From assembly GCF_028330965.1 (NCBI RefSeq), contig NZ_JAQMUB010000027.1:1-64000 (forward strand): DNA of 64,000 nucleotides, in the 5' to 3' direction. A program made the position numbers and the translations under genes. The stretch comes from Oscillatoria sp. CS-180 (GTDB taxonomy: Bacteria; Cyanobacteriota; Cyanobacteriia; Phormidesmidales; Phormidesmidaceae). The notes beneath the pieces were generated by a model. The model did no database searches, was not told the origin of the DNA, and saw only the letters and a program-made list of their open reading frames with translations. The first letter of the stretch is position 1. Each line of letters opens with the position of its first letter. Positions 57,208-64,000 of the stretch are shown piece after piece.

Positions 57208-58209
57208 TCATTGAACAGGATTGGACTGGTATTCAGCGGGTAAGCTATCGGGAACAAGCGGAGGATGGGCAGGTTCCAAATCCTTGAAGAGTACAGTACT
57301 CAGGTAGCGTTCGCCGAAACTGGGTTGAATCATGACGATGATCTTGTCTGCGTTTTCAGGTCGTTTTCCAACGGCGATCGCCGCCGCGAGAGCAGCCCCT
57401 GCAGAGATACCTGAGAGCAAGCCTTCTTCTCGGGCTAGGCGGCGACTGTAGGCGATCGCCTCATCATCAGATACCTGAACCACCTCATCGATCAGGTTAA
57501 CTTGCAGAATAGCCGGGACGAATCCAGCACCGATGCCCTGGATTTTGTGAGGACCAGCATTTCCGCCAGAAAGAACCGGACTGCTAGTGGGTTCCACCGC
57601 GATCGCTTGAAAGCTATCTTTCCGAGATTTCAAAACCTCTGCAATGCCCGTAATCGTTCCTCCAGTACCCACACCGGCAACCACCATATCGACAGAGCCG
57701 TCAGTATCCGCCCAAATTTCTTCAGCAGTCGTTTCTTTATGGATCTGGGGATTAGCCGGATTCTCGAACTGCTGCGGCATAAAGGCGTTTGGCAACTGAG
57801 CCGCAATTTCTGTAGCTTTTGCGATCGCCCCATTCATGCCTTGATTGCCGGGCGTCAGCACCAGTTCTGCACCGTAGGCTTTCAACATGGCACGCCGCTC
57901 CAAACTCATGGTTTCAGGCATCGTGAGGATGAGGCGGTATCCCTTAGCTGCAGCAACCATCGCCAAGGCAATTCCTGTATTACCCGATGTTGGTTCTACC
58001 AGAATAGTGTCATCGGGAGAAATAGTGCCTGCCTCCTCGGCAGCGTGAACCATGTTGGCCCCTATCCGATCCTTCACAGACGCCGCTGGATTCATGCCCT
58101 CTAGCTTCACCAGAATTTGCGCTAGGCAGCCCTCAGACTGCGGAATACGGTTGAGCTGAACCAACGGGGTTCGTCCGATGAGCTGTGTGATGTCTTTAGC
58201 GACGTGCAT
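57208..58209 (-). CDS. cysK: Cysteine synthase A
   Basis: 333 residues. The PLP lysine lies in [11 protein letters not shown] near residue 42, the acetylserine/PLP loop is PTSGNTGIA near 73, and [13 protein letters not shown] binds the phosphate near 180. It makes cysteine from O-acetylserine and sulfide. Sulfur supply for nitrogenase cofactors may explain its position next to nif genes, though a constitutive role is equally possible. Confidence 0.94.
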   Translation of the reverse strand: MHVAKDITQLIGRTPLVQLNRIPQSEGCLAQILVKLEGMNPAASVKDRIGANMVHAAEEAGTISPDDTILVEPTSGNTGIALAMVAAAKGYRLILTMPETMSLERRAMLKAYGAELVLTPGNQGMNGAIAKATEIAAQLPNAFMPQQFENPANPQIHKETTAEEIWADTDGSVDMVVAGVGTGGTITGIAEVLKSRKDSFQAIAVEPTSSPVLSGGNAGPHKIQGIGAGFVPAILQVNLIDEVVQVSDDEAIAYSRRLAREEGLLSGISAGAALAAAIAVGKRPENADKIIVMIQPSFGERYLSTVLFKDLEPAHPPLVPDSLPAEYQSNPVQ

Positions 58210-58258
58210 GGATGTTCTCCTGAAAAGTAAAGGACTTTTGGGGTGCTGCTTTCATTCG

Positions 58259-58927
58259 TCAGCGTTTACAGGCCACCATATTAAAGAGGTGCCAATGCTT
58301 TTCTTCTCCTAAGGCTGTTTTGCCGGGGTGGTCTTCCTCATCTAAACGTTCAATATCAAAAGGATGGAACAACGCTTCCACCTGTGAACGAGTGTGACAA
58401 GTGATGTCGCTATAGGTCGCCCACGAGTCGTGATCGCCAAACAAATGCCCGCAAAACCGTCCCCCCGGTCGCAGTGCAACGACAATTTCCTCCCACAGTT
58501 CTGAAAAATAGCTGGGTGAACAGAACGGAAGACAGAAGCTGGCGTTTATGAGATCAACATCAGGAGGGAGGGCAATGTCTTCGAATTTTTGGACCCGCGT
58601 TTCTAAGTAGGTGCGGTTGATGTCGGGTCGTTTGCTGAGGCGAGCGATCGCCTCCGGTTCGCCATCAATGGCTAGAACGCGCCAGTTACGCCGCAGTAGT
58701 TCAACGGTGTCGCGCCCATCGCCACAACCCAAATCAACAGCGTTCCCAATGATCGCCCGCTTGTTACGGGGACGTTCGGCATCAAATAGCTTAAGAGCCG
58801 TAAGCAAGGTCTCACGGGGAGGACGTCCCTCCACAGCCTCATAGTAGTTGGACCACCTGTGTTGGAAGTGGGAGGTATCGTTGTCGGATAAAGAAGGCAT
58901 AGGCCAGCGCTGTAGGAAATCAGACAT
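58259..58927 (-). CDS. Class I SAM-dependent methyltransferase
   Basis: 222 residues. Motif I VDLGCGDGRDTVELL is near residue 64, the acidic ribose-binding VLAIDGEPEA follows, and LINASFCLPFCSP is motif IV. The sequence resembles small thiopurine-/tellurite-type methyltransferases, but the substrate cannot be told. It lies between cysK and the MITE-like element on the same strand, 49 bases before cysK. Confidence 0.82.
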   Translation of the reverse strand: MSDFLQRWPMPSLSDNDTSHFQHRWSNYYEAVEGRPPRETLLTALKLFDAERPRNKRAIIGNAVDLGCGDGRDTVELLRRNWRVLAIDGEPEAIARLSKRPDINRTYLETRVQKFEDIALPPDVDLINASFCLPFCSPSYFSELWEEIVVALRPGGRFCGHLFGDHDSWATYSDITCHTRSQVEALFHPFDIERLDEEDHPGKTALGEEKHWHLFNMVACKR

Positions 58928-59046
58928 TTTAGCGCAGACGAGTGACTCGTGGTGAGACGATGACGAGAGTCAGTCTGGGAAGGTGCTGGACTGCCTCATC
59001 TTAATTTGATTGGAATTCCAGTGGATTGCGCTAGGCAGCGTCAAGC

Positions 59047-59251
59047 TCAAAATTGTGAGTTAATCCAGATCTTGCAGTTGAGTTGATGCTGACTGCTGTG
59101 GCCCCCCGGCCCCCATCCTGGGGGAGCCAATCTCTGAAAGTTCCCCAGGATGGGAGATTTAAGGGGGCGAATGCACGCGATTTGCTGAACCGAGAGATCA
59201 GAGCAACGTATGGTCTGTCTCAACACTTGCAGGGATAACTCACTCACAATT
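59047..59251. repeat. MITE-like palindromic element
   Basis: Nested inverted repeats fill the space between the methyltransferase and flavodoxin genes. The inner arms, 59101-59125 and 59141-59168, share CCATCCTGGGG-type palindromes. Outer arms share AAATTGTGAGT (near 59050-59062 and 59241-59251, opposite orientation). No transposase. The inner hairpin resembles a C/G-rich repeat that I recall from other cyanobacterial genomes. Confidence 0.6.
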
Positions 59252-59268
59252 TCAAAATTGATAGACCA

Positions 59269-59799
59269 CTAGGCAGCGAGGGCTGGGAAATCTGGTTTGA
59301 GCAACGCTAGCCAATCAGCAATCCGCTGGTCTGTTTGTTCGCTTTCGTTAACTTCGTCAAGGGGAAGCCCCACAAAGCGCCCATCTCGAATTGCAGTGGA
59401 TTTTTCGAAGGTATAACCATCTGCTGAAACAGCACCGACCACATTGGCCCCAAGCGCTTTGAATTGGTCATACAAAATACCCAGTGCACCAACGAAGTGT
59501 TTGCCGTGACCAGTACAATCGCCGGGACCGAAGAGGGCGATCGTTTTACCCGAGAAATCAGGTTTTTCAACCTCTAAATCGAACAGGGGTTCGCGCCAGT
59601 CATTTTGAACCTCGCCAGCCCCCCAAGTTGAGCATCCGAGCAGCAAATAATCGTACTCTAGAAGATCGTCATAGCTGTCGAAATCTTCCTCCATGCTGTA
59701 TAAATCACAGTTCTCTTCACCAATTTCAGCCTGGATTTTTTCAGCAATTTCTTCTGTGACACCGGAGGTACTGCCATAGAAAATTCCAATTTTTGCCAT
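59269..59799 (-). CDS. Flavodoxin, probably nitrogenase-associated
   Basis: 176 residues of the long-chain type. The FMN phosphate loop is YGSTSGVTEEIA near residue 8, the isoalloxazine-stacking region is GCSTWGAGEVQNDW near 55, and GPGDCTGHGKHFVGA is the third contact. It carries low-potential electrons in place of ferredoxin under iron limitation or to nitrogenase reductase. Its position behind fdxH and hesB suggests a NifF role. It could also be isiB-type; expression data would decide. Confidence 0.92.
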   Translation of the reverse strand: MAKIGIFYGSTSGVTEEIAEKIQAEIGEENCDLYSMEEDFDSYDDLLEYDYLLLGCSTWGAGEVQNDWREPLFDLEVEKPDFSGKTIALFGPGDCTGHGKHFVGALGILYDQFKALGANVVGAVSADGYTFEKSTAIRDGRFVGLPLDEVNESEQTDQRIADWLALLKPDFPALAA

Positions 59800-59920
59800 T
59801 GTCCGACTCCAAATATTGCAAGAATGAACTCATTGAGGAGCAAGGAGTTTTGAGTTTGAATAAGGCCTAGACAGGGAGCTGCTTAATCTTCAGAGTTGTC
59901 TGACGAGCGTCCACTAGAGG

Positions 59921-60009
59921 GGTAGGGTGGACACTGCCCAACAAAAACAGCATGAGAAGCGTAATCAGAATGGTATTAAATCAACATCCTGGGTAGTGCC
60001 CACCCTACC
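59921..60009. repeat. Inverted-repeat element with TAGGGTGG arms
   Basis: Arms at 59921-59940 (GGTAGGGTGGACACTGCCCA) and 59990-60009 match at 18 of 20 positions, with a 49-base spacer. GGTAGGGTGG-type palindromes recur in many cyanobacterial genomes. A T-run follows the right arm, so the element might also stop plus-strand transcripts. Confidence 0.6.
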
Positions 60010-60069
60010 TTTTTCAGATTGCGTCACCTATTCAAGTTCAAATTGTTTACTCTTCAACAAAGATTACGG

Positions 60070-60369
60070 CTAGACCAGATAGGCTTCCATGTGGGTTTTG
60101 ATCGTGCAGTCTGAGCGAGGATAAGACGAGCACAATACAATGAAACCTTTTGCAATTTGATCATCCTCTAAGAAAGATTGATCCTCTTGATCAATCTCGC
60201 CTTCTACGAGCTTGCCGACGCAGCTAGAACAAGCTCCTGATCGACAGGAAAAGGGTAGCTCAATGTCATTTTCTTCCGCTGCATCAATGATGTACATGTC
60301 ATCTTCAACGGGAATAGTGACGTCGATCTTACGCTTTTTGTTAATTAGGCGGACTTGATGTGTTGTCAT
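60070..60369 (-). CDS. fdxH: [2Fe-2S] ferredoxin, heterocyst type (FdxH)
   Basis: 99 residues, plant-type fold. Cluster cysteines are Cys42, 47, 50 and 80 (CRSGACSSC ... C), with the FdxH-like [17 protein letters not shown]. FdxH donates electrons to dinitrogenase reductase (NifH). An AGGAAAG ribosome-binding site precedes ATG 60369; a longer start at 60387 is less likely. Present in non-heterocystous diazotrophs also, so it does not prove heterocysts. Confidence 0.93.
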   Translation of the reverse strand: MTTHQVRLINKKRKIDVTIPVEDDMYIIDAAEENDIELPFSCRSGACSSCVGKLVEGEIDQEDQSFLEDDQIAKGFIVLCSSYPRSDCTIKTHMEAYLV

Positions 60370-60483
60370 GATTCTTTCCTCTTGCAACGAAGATCAATAA
60401 GGGTTGAGATTTGAATTTTGAATTTTGAGTTTGAACACCACAAGGTCAATGTTTAACTCGTTACTCACAATTCAAAAGGCTGA

Positions 60484-60849
60484 CTACGAACAGGGCACGG
60501 CTGAAGGAGTACAGTCACCTGCCTGGAAGGACTTGCCGCAGCCGCAGGTGCCTGTGGCATTGGGATTGGTAAATTTGAAGCCGCTTTCTAATAGACCATC
60601 GATGTAGTCCACGACAACGCCGTCCAATAGAGGAGCACTGGTCGGATCGATGAAAACTTTGAGAGGTCCAGCCTCTACTATTTCGTCTTCCGGTGCGGGA
60701 GCGTCTGCCACCTTAATGTCGTATTCGTAGCCATTGCAGCCGCCGTCTTTAACCGCGAGGCGAATACCTCGCCCTGGAGTGTAGTTGGGTGTACCGCGAA
60801 CGAAGGTGCGTAGGCGGAGTTCCGCGAGTTCAGTAAGGGTAACTGGCAT
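60484..60849 (-). CDS. hesB: HesB/IscA-type Fe-S carrier in the nif cluster
   Basis: 121 residues. The three ligand cysteines are Cys38 (DGGCNGYEYD) and Cys102/Cys104 (TCGCGKSF), the A-type carrier pattern, with an extra Cys-containing tail (GDCTPSAVPCS). It passes Fe-S clusters to nitrogenase components. The start is ATG 60849; the ORF extends to 60873 without support. Confidence 0.93.
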   Translation of the reverse strand: MPVTLTELAELRLRTFVRGTPNYTPGRGIRLAVKDGGCNGYEYDIKVADAPAPEDEIVEAGPLKVFIDPTSAPLLDGVVVDYIDGLLESGFKFTNPNATGTCGCGKSFQAGDCTPSAVPCS

Positions 60850-60909
60850 AATAATCAGGGGATGAGAGAACAAGAGATCGACAGGAGCGAAGCAGTCAAA
60901 GGTGCAGAG

Positions 60910-61125
60910 TTAACTGGTTCTGGATTGTTGGAGAACACCGGGTTCCACTAAAAGCCACAGAAGCATCAGACTTTTTATCAAAACGGGGGCATCTGCCAGA
61001 ATGAACGTGAGCAGCACAGCAGCGATCAGAATGCCGAGCAGTTGCCCTGAGTGGGAGGTGCAGGTCCGCATAAACCCGCGAGCGACGATCGCAATTCCGA
61101 AAGAGAGCAGAATAGTCCAGAGCAT
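60910..61125 (-). CDS. Small membrane protein in nif cluster
   Basis: 71 residues with two hydrophobic helices (MLWTILLSFGIAIVARGF and LLGILIAAVLLTFILADAPV) and a third stretch before a polar end. No family recognised. Situated between hesB and another small membrane gene, in the same direction, so co-expression with nif genes is likely. ATG 61125 is chosen because the upstream ten residues are poorly supported. Confidence 0.5.
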   Translation of the reverse strand: MLWTILLSFGIAIVARGFMRTCTSHSGQLLGILIAAVLLTFILADAPVLIKSLMLLWLLVEPGVLQQSRTS

Positions 61126-61213
61126 TGTTCGATCCTGAATTCGGCGGAGAGACAAGGACGAAGAGCTTTTGACAGGTCTAGAGGGGATTTAGGGGCAAAG
61201 GCAAGATCTTGGC

Positions 61214-61504
61214 CTAATACAAACTGTCAATAGATCGGCGGGGTGATTTGCATTGACTTTGCCACGGGCAAAAGCGAGGACAGGTCGGTTTGATGATGCG
61301 ATCGCCAGGTGCACAGGTGGGGTAGGTGACTAATCCAGCCAGAAAAACAACCTTAAGCAGTCCGGGGGCCGCAACGATTCCTCCCATTAAGCAAACCAAG
61401 GCCAGCGAGAGGCTGAGAAATTGAACAACCTCGTCGGTCTGATGACTGCCATAGCGCCAAGCAGCGATCGCGAGACCCAAGAGCATCAAAGCCATCCAAA
61501 ACAT
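61214..61504 (-). CDS. Small membrane protein with Cys-rich tail, in nif cluster
   Basis: 96 residues. Two hydrophobic helices (MALMLLGLAIAAWRYG and FLSLSLALVCLMGGIVA), then LKVVFLAGLVTYPTC and a basic tail with Cys spaced as TCAPGD, TCPRFCPW and QCKSP. The regular cysteines hint at metal or Fe-S binding; this is inference. It starts 18 bases after hesA on the same strand. Family not recognised. Confidence 0.6.
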   Translation of the reverse strand: MFWMALMLLGLAIAAWRYGSHQTDEVVQFLSLSLALVCLMGGIVAAPGLLKVVFLAGLVTYPTCAPGDRIIKPTCPRFCPWQSQCKSPRRSIDSLY

Positions 61505-61522
61505 GTCACACTCACCAACTCA

Positions 61523-62320
61523 TCAGAGGGAAACCGGAGCAGTATCCGGTAAACGAGCCGACACAGAGGACTGAGCAGATTGCCCGCAAACGGCACAATC
61601 CGGATCATGGTAGGTGCGGCGCTTGGCAAATTCGGCGCGGGCCAAATCCATCGTGAGTAGCTGCCCCAATAGGGGATCCCCCAAGCCTGTTATGAGTTTG
61701 ATTGCTTCCAGTGCAGCCAAGCAGGCTAGCGTACCGGAGACAGCTCCAAGTACTCCAAATCCCCACCGATTCCACTCCGGCTTCTCAGGAAATAGGCAAG
61801 TAAGACAAGGGGTCTGCCCAGGTACGATGGTTGTCAGGTAGGCATCCATGCTATTCATGGCAGCTTCCACCATCGGCTTGCCCCAGCGCACGCAGGCCGC
61901 ATTCAGCAAATCCCGCTCTTTGAAATCAAAGGCGCAGTCCAGCGCAATATCAGCTTGCTGTACGAGGTCATCAATGTTGTCAGCAGTGACGTATTCGCAC
62001 ACGGCTGCGATCGCGATATCTGGATTGAGCTGGGCTAAAGTTTCCCGAGCTTTGAATACGCGCGGTTTTCCGACCCAATCGTCCGTCATCAGCACCTGCC
62101 GATTCAAATCATCCCGCTGTAGGTCTCCCCCCCGCACGAGGATGAGTTTGCCAACCCCAGCTACCGCTAGATACAGAGCCGCAGTGCCCCCCAATCCGCC
62201 GACGCCTGTGACCAGGGCGGTTGTCCCTTTGAGCTGTCGCTGCCCCGTTTCACCTAAACCAGGCAGCATCATTTGACGGCGGTAGCGATCAATTTCGGTT
62301 GGGGTTAAAGTTGGCAGCAT
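61523..62320 (-). CDS. hesA: HesA, ThiF/MoeB-type adenylating enzyme
   Basis: 265 residues of the E1-like fold. VTGVGGLGGTAALYLA is the ATP-binding loop near residue 35, with DDLNRQVL near 70. Zinc-type cysteines appear as CLTC near 165 and CAVC near 245. HesA is conserved in nif clusters and is thought to help metal or sulfur cofactor supply, but its exact reaction is not settled. Confidence 0.93.
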   Translation of the reverse strand: MLPTLTPTEIDRYRRQMMLPGLGETGQRQLKGTTALVTGVGGLGGTAALYLAVAGVGKLILVRGGDLQRDDLNRQVLMTDDWVGKPRVFKARETLAQLNPDIAIAAVCEYVTADNIDDLVQQADIALDCAFDFKERDLLNAACVRWGKPMVEAAMNSMDAYLTTIVPGQTPCLTCLFPEKPEWNRWGFGVLGAVSGTLACLAALEAIKLITGLGDPLLGQLLTMDLARAEFAKRRTYHDPDCAVCGQSAQSSVSARLPDTAPVSL

Positions 62321-62391
62321 CGCTGAAAACAGAACTAGGTGAATGGGCTAAAGCTATACGAACAGGCTGTTGGTTGCTGTTAGGGTTGTGG

Positions 62392-62709
62392 CTATTCCAC
62401 GCCGATATCAGACAGCATGACCACATTTTTAGGACGGTCTTGAAAAACCTTGAACAACTTCTGCTCGACGGAAGTGGAAGTGATAAACAGGGTGTAAGCC
62501 GTTTGCAGTGCTTGCCGATAAGCCTCCAGTAAGGTCACTTCGTCTTGAGCACTATCAACGGCTTGCACCAATTGGGAAAACTTCCGCAGGATATGCAAGC
62601 GGTTCACGTTCACCACCTGGGGGTCATAGGCTAAGCCAAAGAAATCAAAGTATTCCTCAGCATCTTTGAGCTGATTGAACTGAGATAGGGATAGGGTCGC
62701 AGTGGTCAT
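62392..62709 (-). CDS. nifW: Nitrogenase-stabilising/protective protein NifW
   Basis: 105 residues with the NifW core: DAEEYFDFFGLAYDPQVVNV, LHILRKFSQLV and LFITSTSVEQKLFKVF. NifW interacts with the MoFe protein and protects it from oxygen. It starts inside the end of the previous gene (ATGA overlap), so both are co-translated. Confidence 0.95.
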   Translation of the reverse strand: MTTATLSLSQFNQLKDAEEYFDFFGLAYDPQVVNVNRLHILRKFSQLVQAVDSAQDEVTLLEAYRQALQTAYTLFITSTSVEQKLFKVFQDRPKNVVMLSDIGVE

Positions 62710-62924
62710 TGGGCGGCCTCCAAAGTTTTGAGTTGTTGTTTCAGGTCGCGGAGCTGACAGTAGACGGCGTAAGTCCGTTCGGCGGCTTCGGGTAGCTGTT
62801 CTAGGTCATTGGGCAATCCCTCAGCAATGTCGTGGAGGTCCATCTTCATCTGTCCAGCCTTGCTGTTGAGTCTCTTGATCTGTTTTTTCAGAGCCTCGAT
62901 GTTGGTGGTGGTTGCTGTAGTCAT
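62706..62924 (-). CDS. CCE_0567-type nif accessory protein (DUF683)
   Basis: 72 residues, two helices forming a coiled coil (IEALKKQIKRLNSKAGQMKM and YAVYCQLRDLKQQLKTLE), matching DUF683, a conserved partner of NifX and NifW in cyanobacterial and proteobacterial nif clusters. It overlaps nifW by four bases. Metal-binding has been proposed for relatives. Confidence 0.9.
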   Translation of the reverse strand: MTTATTTNIEALKKQIKRLNSKAGQMKMDLHDIAEGLPNDLEQLPEAAERTYAVYCQLRDLKQQLKTLEAAQ

Positions 62925-63014
62925 AGGCGGTAAGGGGTTTGGAGGGAAGATTTAGGGTTGGAGATTTCAGACTCAACCGGCTAACTAAAACTCAAAATGG
63001 GTCACTTAGACCTT

Positions 63015-63494
63015 TTAGATGTCGCAGACTTCGGGATATTTTTGAGCTAGCTCAACACCTCTTTGGACCAGTTTTTCACCTTCTGCGTTGAGTTTTTCTA
63101 GGGTGTCGAAGCCAAAGCGTTGGGCATCGCGGAGAGTTTTAGAAACCAGAATCAGGCGACCAGAGAAGATCAGTGCCCAGCCAAAACCTTCATGACTAAG
63201 GTCAACAACGACTTGGGACAGTTGACCGGTTTCCTCTTCAATACGGGCTGCGATCGCCCGATAAAAGCCTAGAATTCGTCCGATGGTGAGTGGATCTACC
63301 TCTCCTTCAACAGGAATTTCGCGGCGCTGCTTTTTAGGCATGACATAGGGCTTCAGCAAAAGCTCATCAGCCCAATTGCGATAGGTGCCGTAAGGATCGT
63401 TCGCGCGAATTTGTTGTACTAACGCTTTGAGAAAGGGAGAATTATCGACAACCAATGCTGCATCGAGAGCAGCAGCGACTTGAGCGGGACTCAT
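63015..63494 (-). CDS. NifX-associated nitrogen fixation protein (DUF269)
   Basis: 159 residues: KALVQQIRANDPYGTYRNWA, then LTIGRILGFYRAIAARIEEE and a C-terminal GRLILVSKTLRDAQRFGFDT, the DUF269 pattern. It always travels with nifX in nif clusters. ATG 63494 overlaps the nifX stop by four bases (ATGA). Confidence 0.93.
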   Translation of the reverse strand: MSPAQVAAALDAALVVDNSPFLKALVQQIRANDPYGTYRNWADELLLKPYVMPKKQRREIPVEGEVDPLTIGRILGFYRAIAARIEEETGQLSQVVVDLSHEGFGWALIFSGRLILVSKTLRDAQRFGFDTLEKLNAEGEKLVQRGVELAQKYPEVCDI

Positions 63495-63916
63495 ACTAAA
63501 ATTTCCTCCTCGGTAGTTTCAAAATCATCGTCAAAGTTACGAGGCTGACTTTTTTGCAGTGCCTTGCGTAACCAGGGTGGCGGGCTGCCGTTGAGGGTTT
63601 CCACCAGTCGGATCAGCACATCTTGAATATCGTCTGCCTCTGTCTGGGCCTTAACCGGGGTGATATTGTTGCGAATCAGTCTGGCTGCTGCACTGCCACC
63701 AATCGCTGAAACGTAGACGAGAGTGCAATCATGCAGCGCTTTAACTTTGGGTTCCAACTTGTCTTCATTGCCGTCTTCCTTTAGATCGCCAGTGAACTCC
63801 AGGGTTTCAACAAAGGTGTAGCCGTCGGTGTCAACGTCATAGACATCAATCCGACTAGCCCAGCCGAAATGAGCATTGATAGAGTCTGAATCTCGGGTTG
63901 TAAAGGCAACTTTCAT
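63491..63916 (-). CDS. nifX: FeMo-cofactor carrier NifX
   Basis: 141 residues. VAFTTRDSDSINAHFGWASR at the start and AIGGSAAARLIRNNITPVK are family features. NifX holds FeMo-co precursors between NifB and NifEN. A good Shine-Dalgarno sequence, AAGGAG, precedes ATG 63916; TTG 63919 is rejected for that reason. nifEN and the structural genes would be expected upstream, beyond the window end. Confidence 0.95.
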   Translation of the reverse strand: MKVAFTTRDSDSINAHFGWASRIDVYDVDTDGYTFVETLEFTGDLKEDGNEDKLEPKVKALHDCTLVYVSAIGGSAAARLIRNNITPVKAQTEADDIQDVLIRLVETLNGSPPPWLRKALQKSQPRNFDDDFETTEEEILV

Positions 63917-64000
63917 CAAGATCTCCTTGTTGGCAGTAGGGAACAGAAGGCGGATGAGCAGGGGATGGGGGCAGATCAGAGGGGATTATCCATCACTCCA

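Noticed and set aside
56985-57257. Longer version of the small ORF overlapping the cysK end
   Set aside because: The overlap with cysK is 50 bases, and an internal ATG at 57179 avoids it.
59047-59247. Open frame of 66 codons on the minus strand
   Set aside because: It lies wholly within the palindromic element and has no gene-like features.

Overview
The window is chromosomal DNA from a nitrogen-fixing cyanobacterium. The evidence is psbK (photosystem II), petJ (cytochrome c6), an Flv1-type flavodiiron protein, a PrcA-like protease, a DUF3611 (Tic21/PIC1-type) membrane protein, a nif accessory cluster, and frequent HIP1 octamers (GCGATCGC). No 16S or other species-level marker is present. 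A non-heterocystous diazotroph of Leptolyngbya type would fit, but this is inference.

Layout. 0-7.4 kb: ABC exporter, two-domain histidine phosphatase, subtilisin-like PrcA-type protease, a secreted helical protein, and a bolA-grxD pair closed by a good terminator. 7.4-12.6 kb: a dispersed repeat copy, a cysteine-poor CP12-like protein, two GT2 glycosyltransferases, flv1, a broken guanine-deaminase gene and tRNA-Ser(GGA). 12.9-29.1 kb: housekeeping and envelope genes, namely mazG, dacB (PBP4), an aspartoacylase-like amidohydrolase, a PLP decarboxylase, petJ plus a TPR protein, dprA, a DUF2301 protein, a phosphodiester glycosidase lipoprotein, a small Cys-rich protein, a PD-(D/E)XK nuclease behind tldD, a DUF3611 protein, an orphan type II thioesterase and an M10/RTX metalloprotease. 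29.8-36.3 kb: TPR protein, fumC, serS, psbK with a perfect terminator, and nadA.

36.3-39.9 kb is an accessory patch. It holds two tandem, diverged MNT/HEPN toxin-antitoxin pairs, then an Rpn-family nuclease lodged between the permease (wzm) and ATPase (wzt) genes of a polysaccharide ABC exporter. 40.1-56.2 kb is one long plus-strand surface-polysaccharide locus: Wzt with a C-terminal extension, a pyruvyl-transferase-like protein, a putative GT-B protein, a complete overlapping kdsD-kdsB-kdsA-kdsC operon for CMP-Kdo synthesis, three GT4 and one GT2 glycosyltransferases, a polyprenyl-phosphate sugar-phosphate transferase and an O-antigen ligase/polymerase-like protein fused to a helical-repeat tail. 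The stretch from about 40.3 to 50 kb is AT-rich and almost free of HIP1, which suggests horizontal acquisition.

56.2-64 kb, all minus strand: a DUF1622 protein, two small proteins, cysK, a methyltransferase, a palindromic MITE-like element, and then the nif accessory genes. In transcription order these are nifX, the DUF269 gene, the DUF683 gene, nifW, hesA, two small membrane-protein genes, hesB, fdxH and flavodoxin. The nitrogenase structural genes are not in the window and probably lie beyond 64 kb. The strongest candidates for new biology are the Kdo operon inside an ABC-dependent polysaccharide locus, the tandem MNT/HEPN pairs with different motif losses, and the cysteine-poor CP12-like protein.
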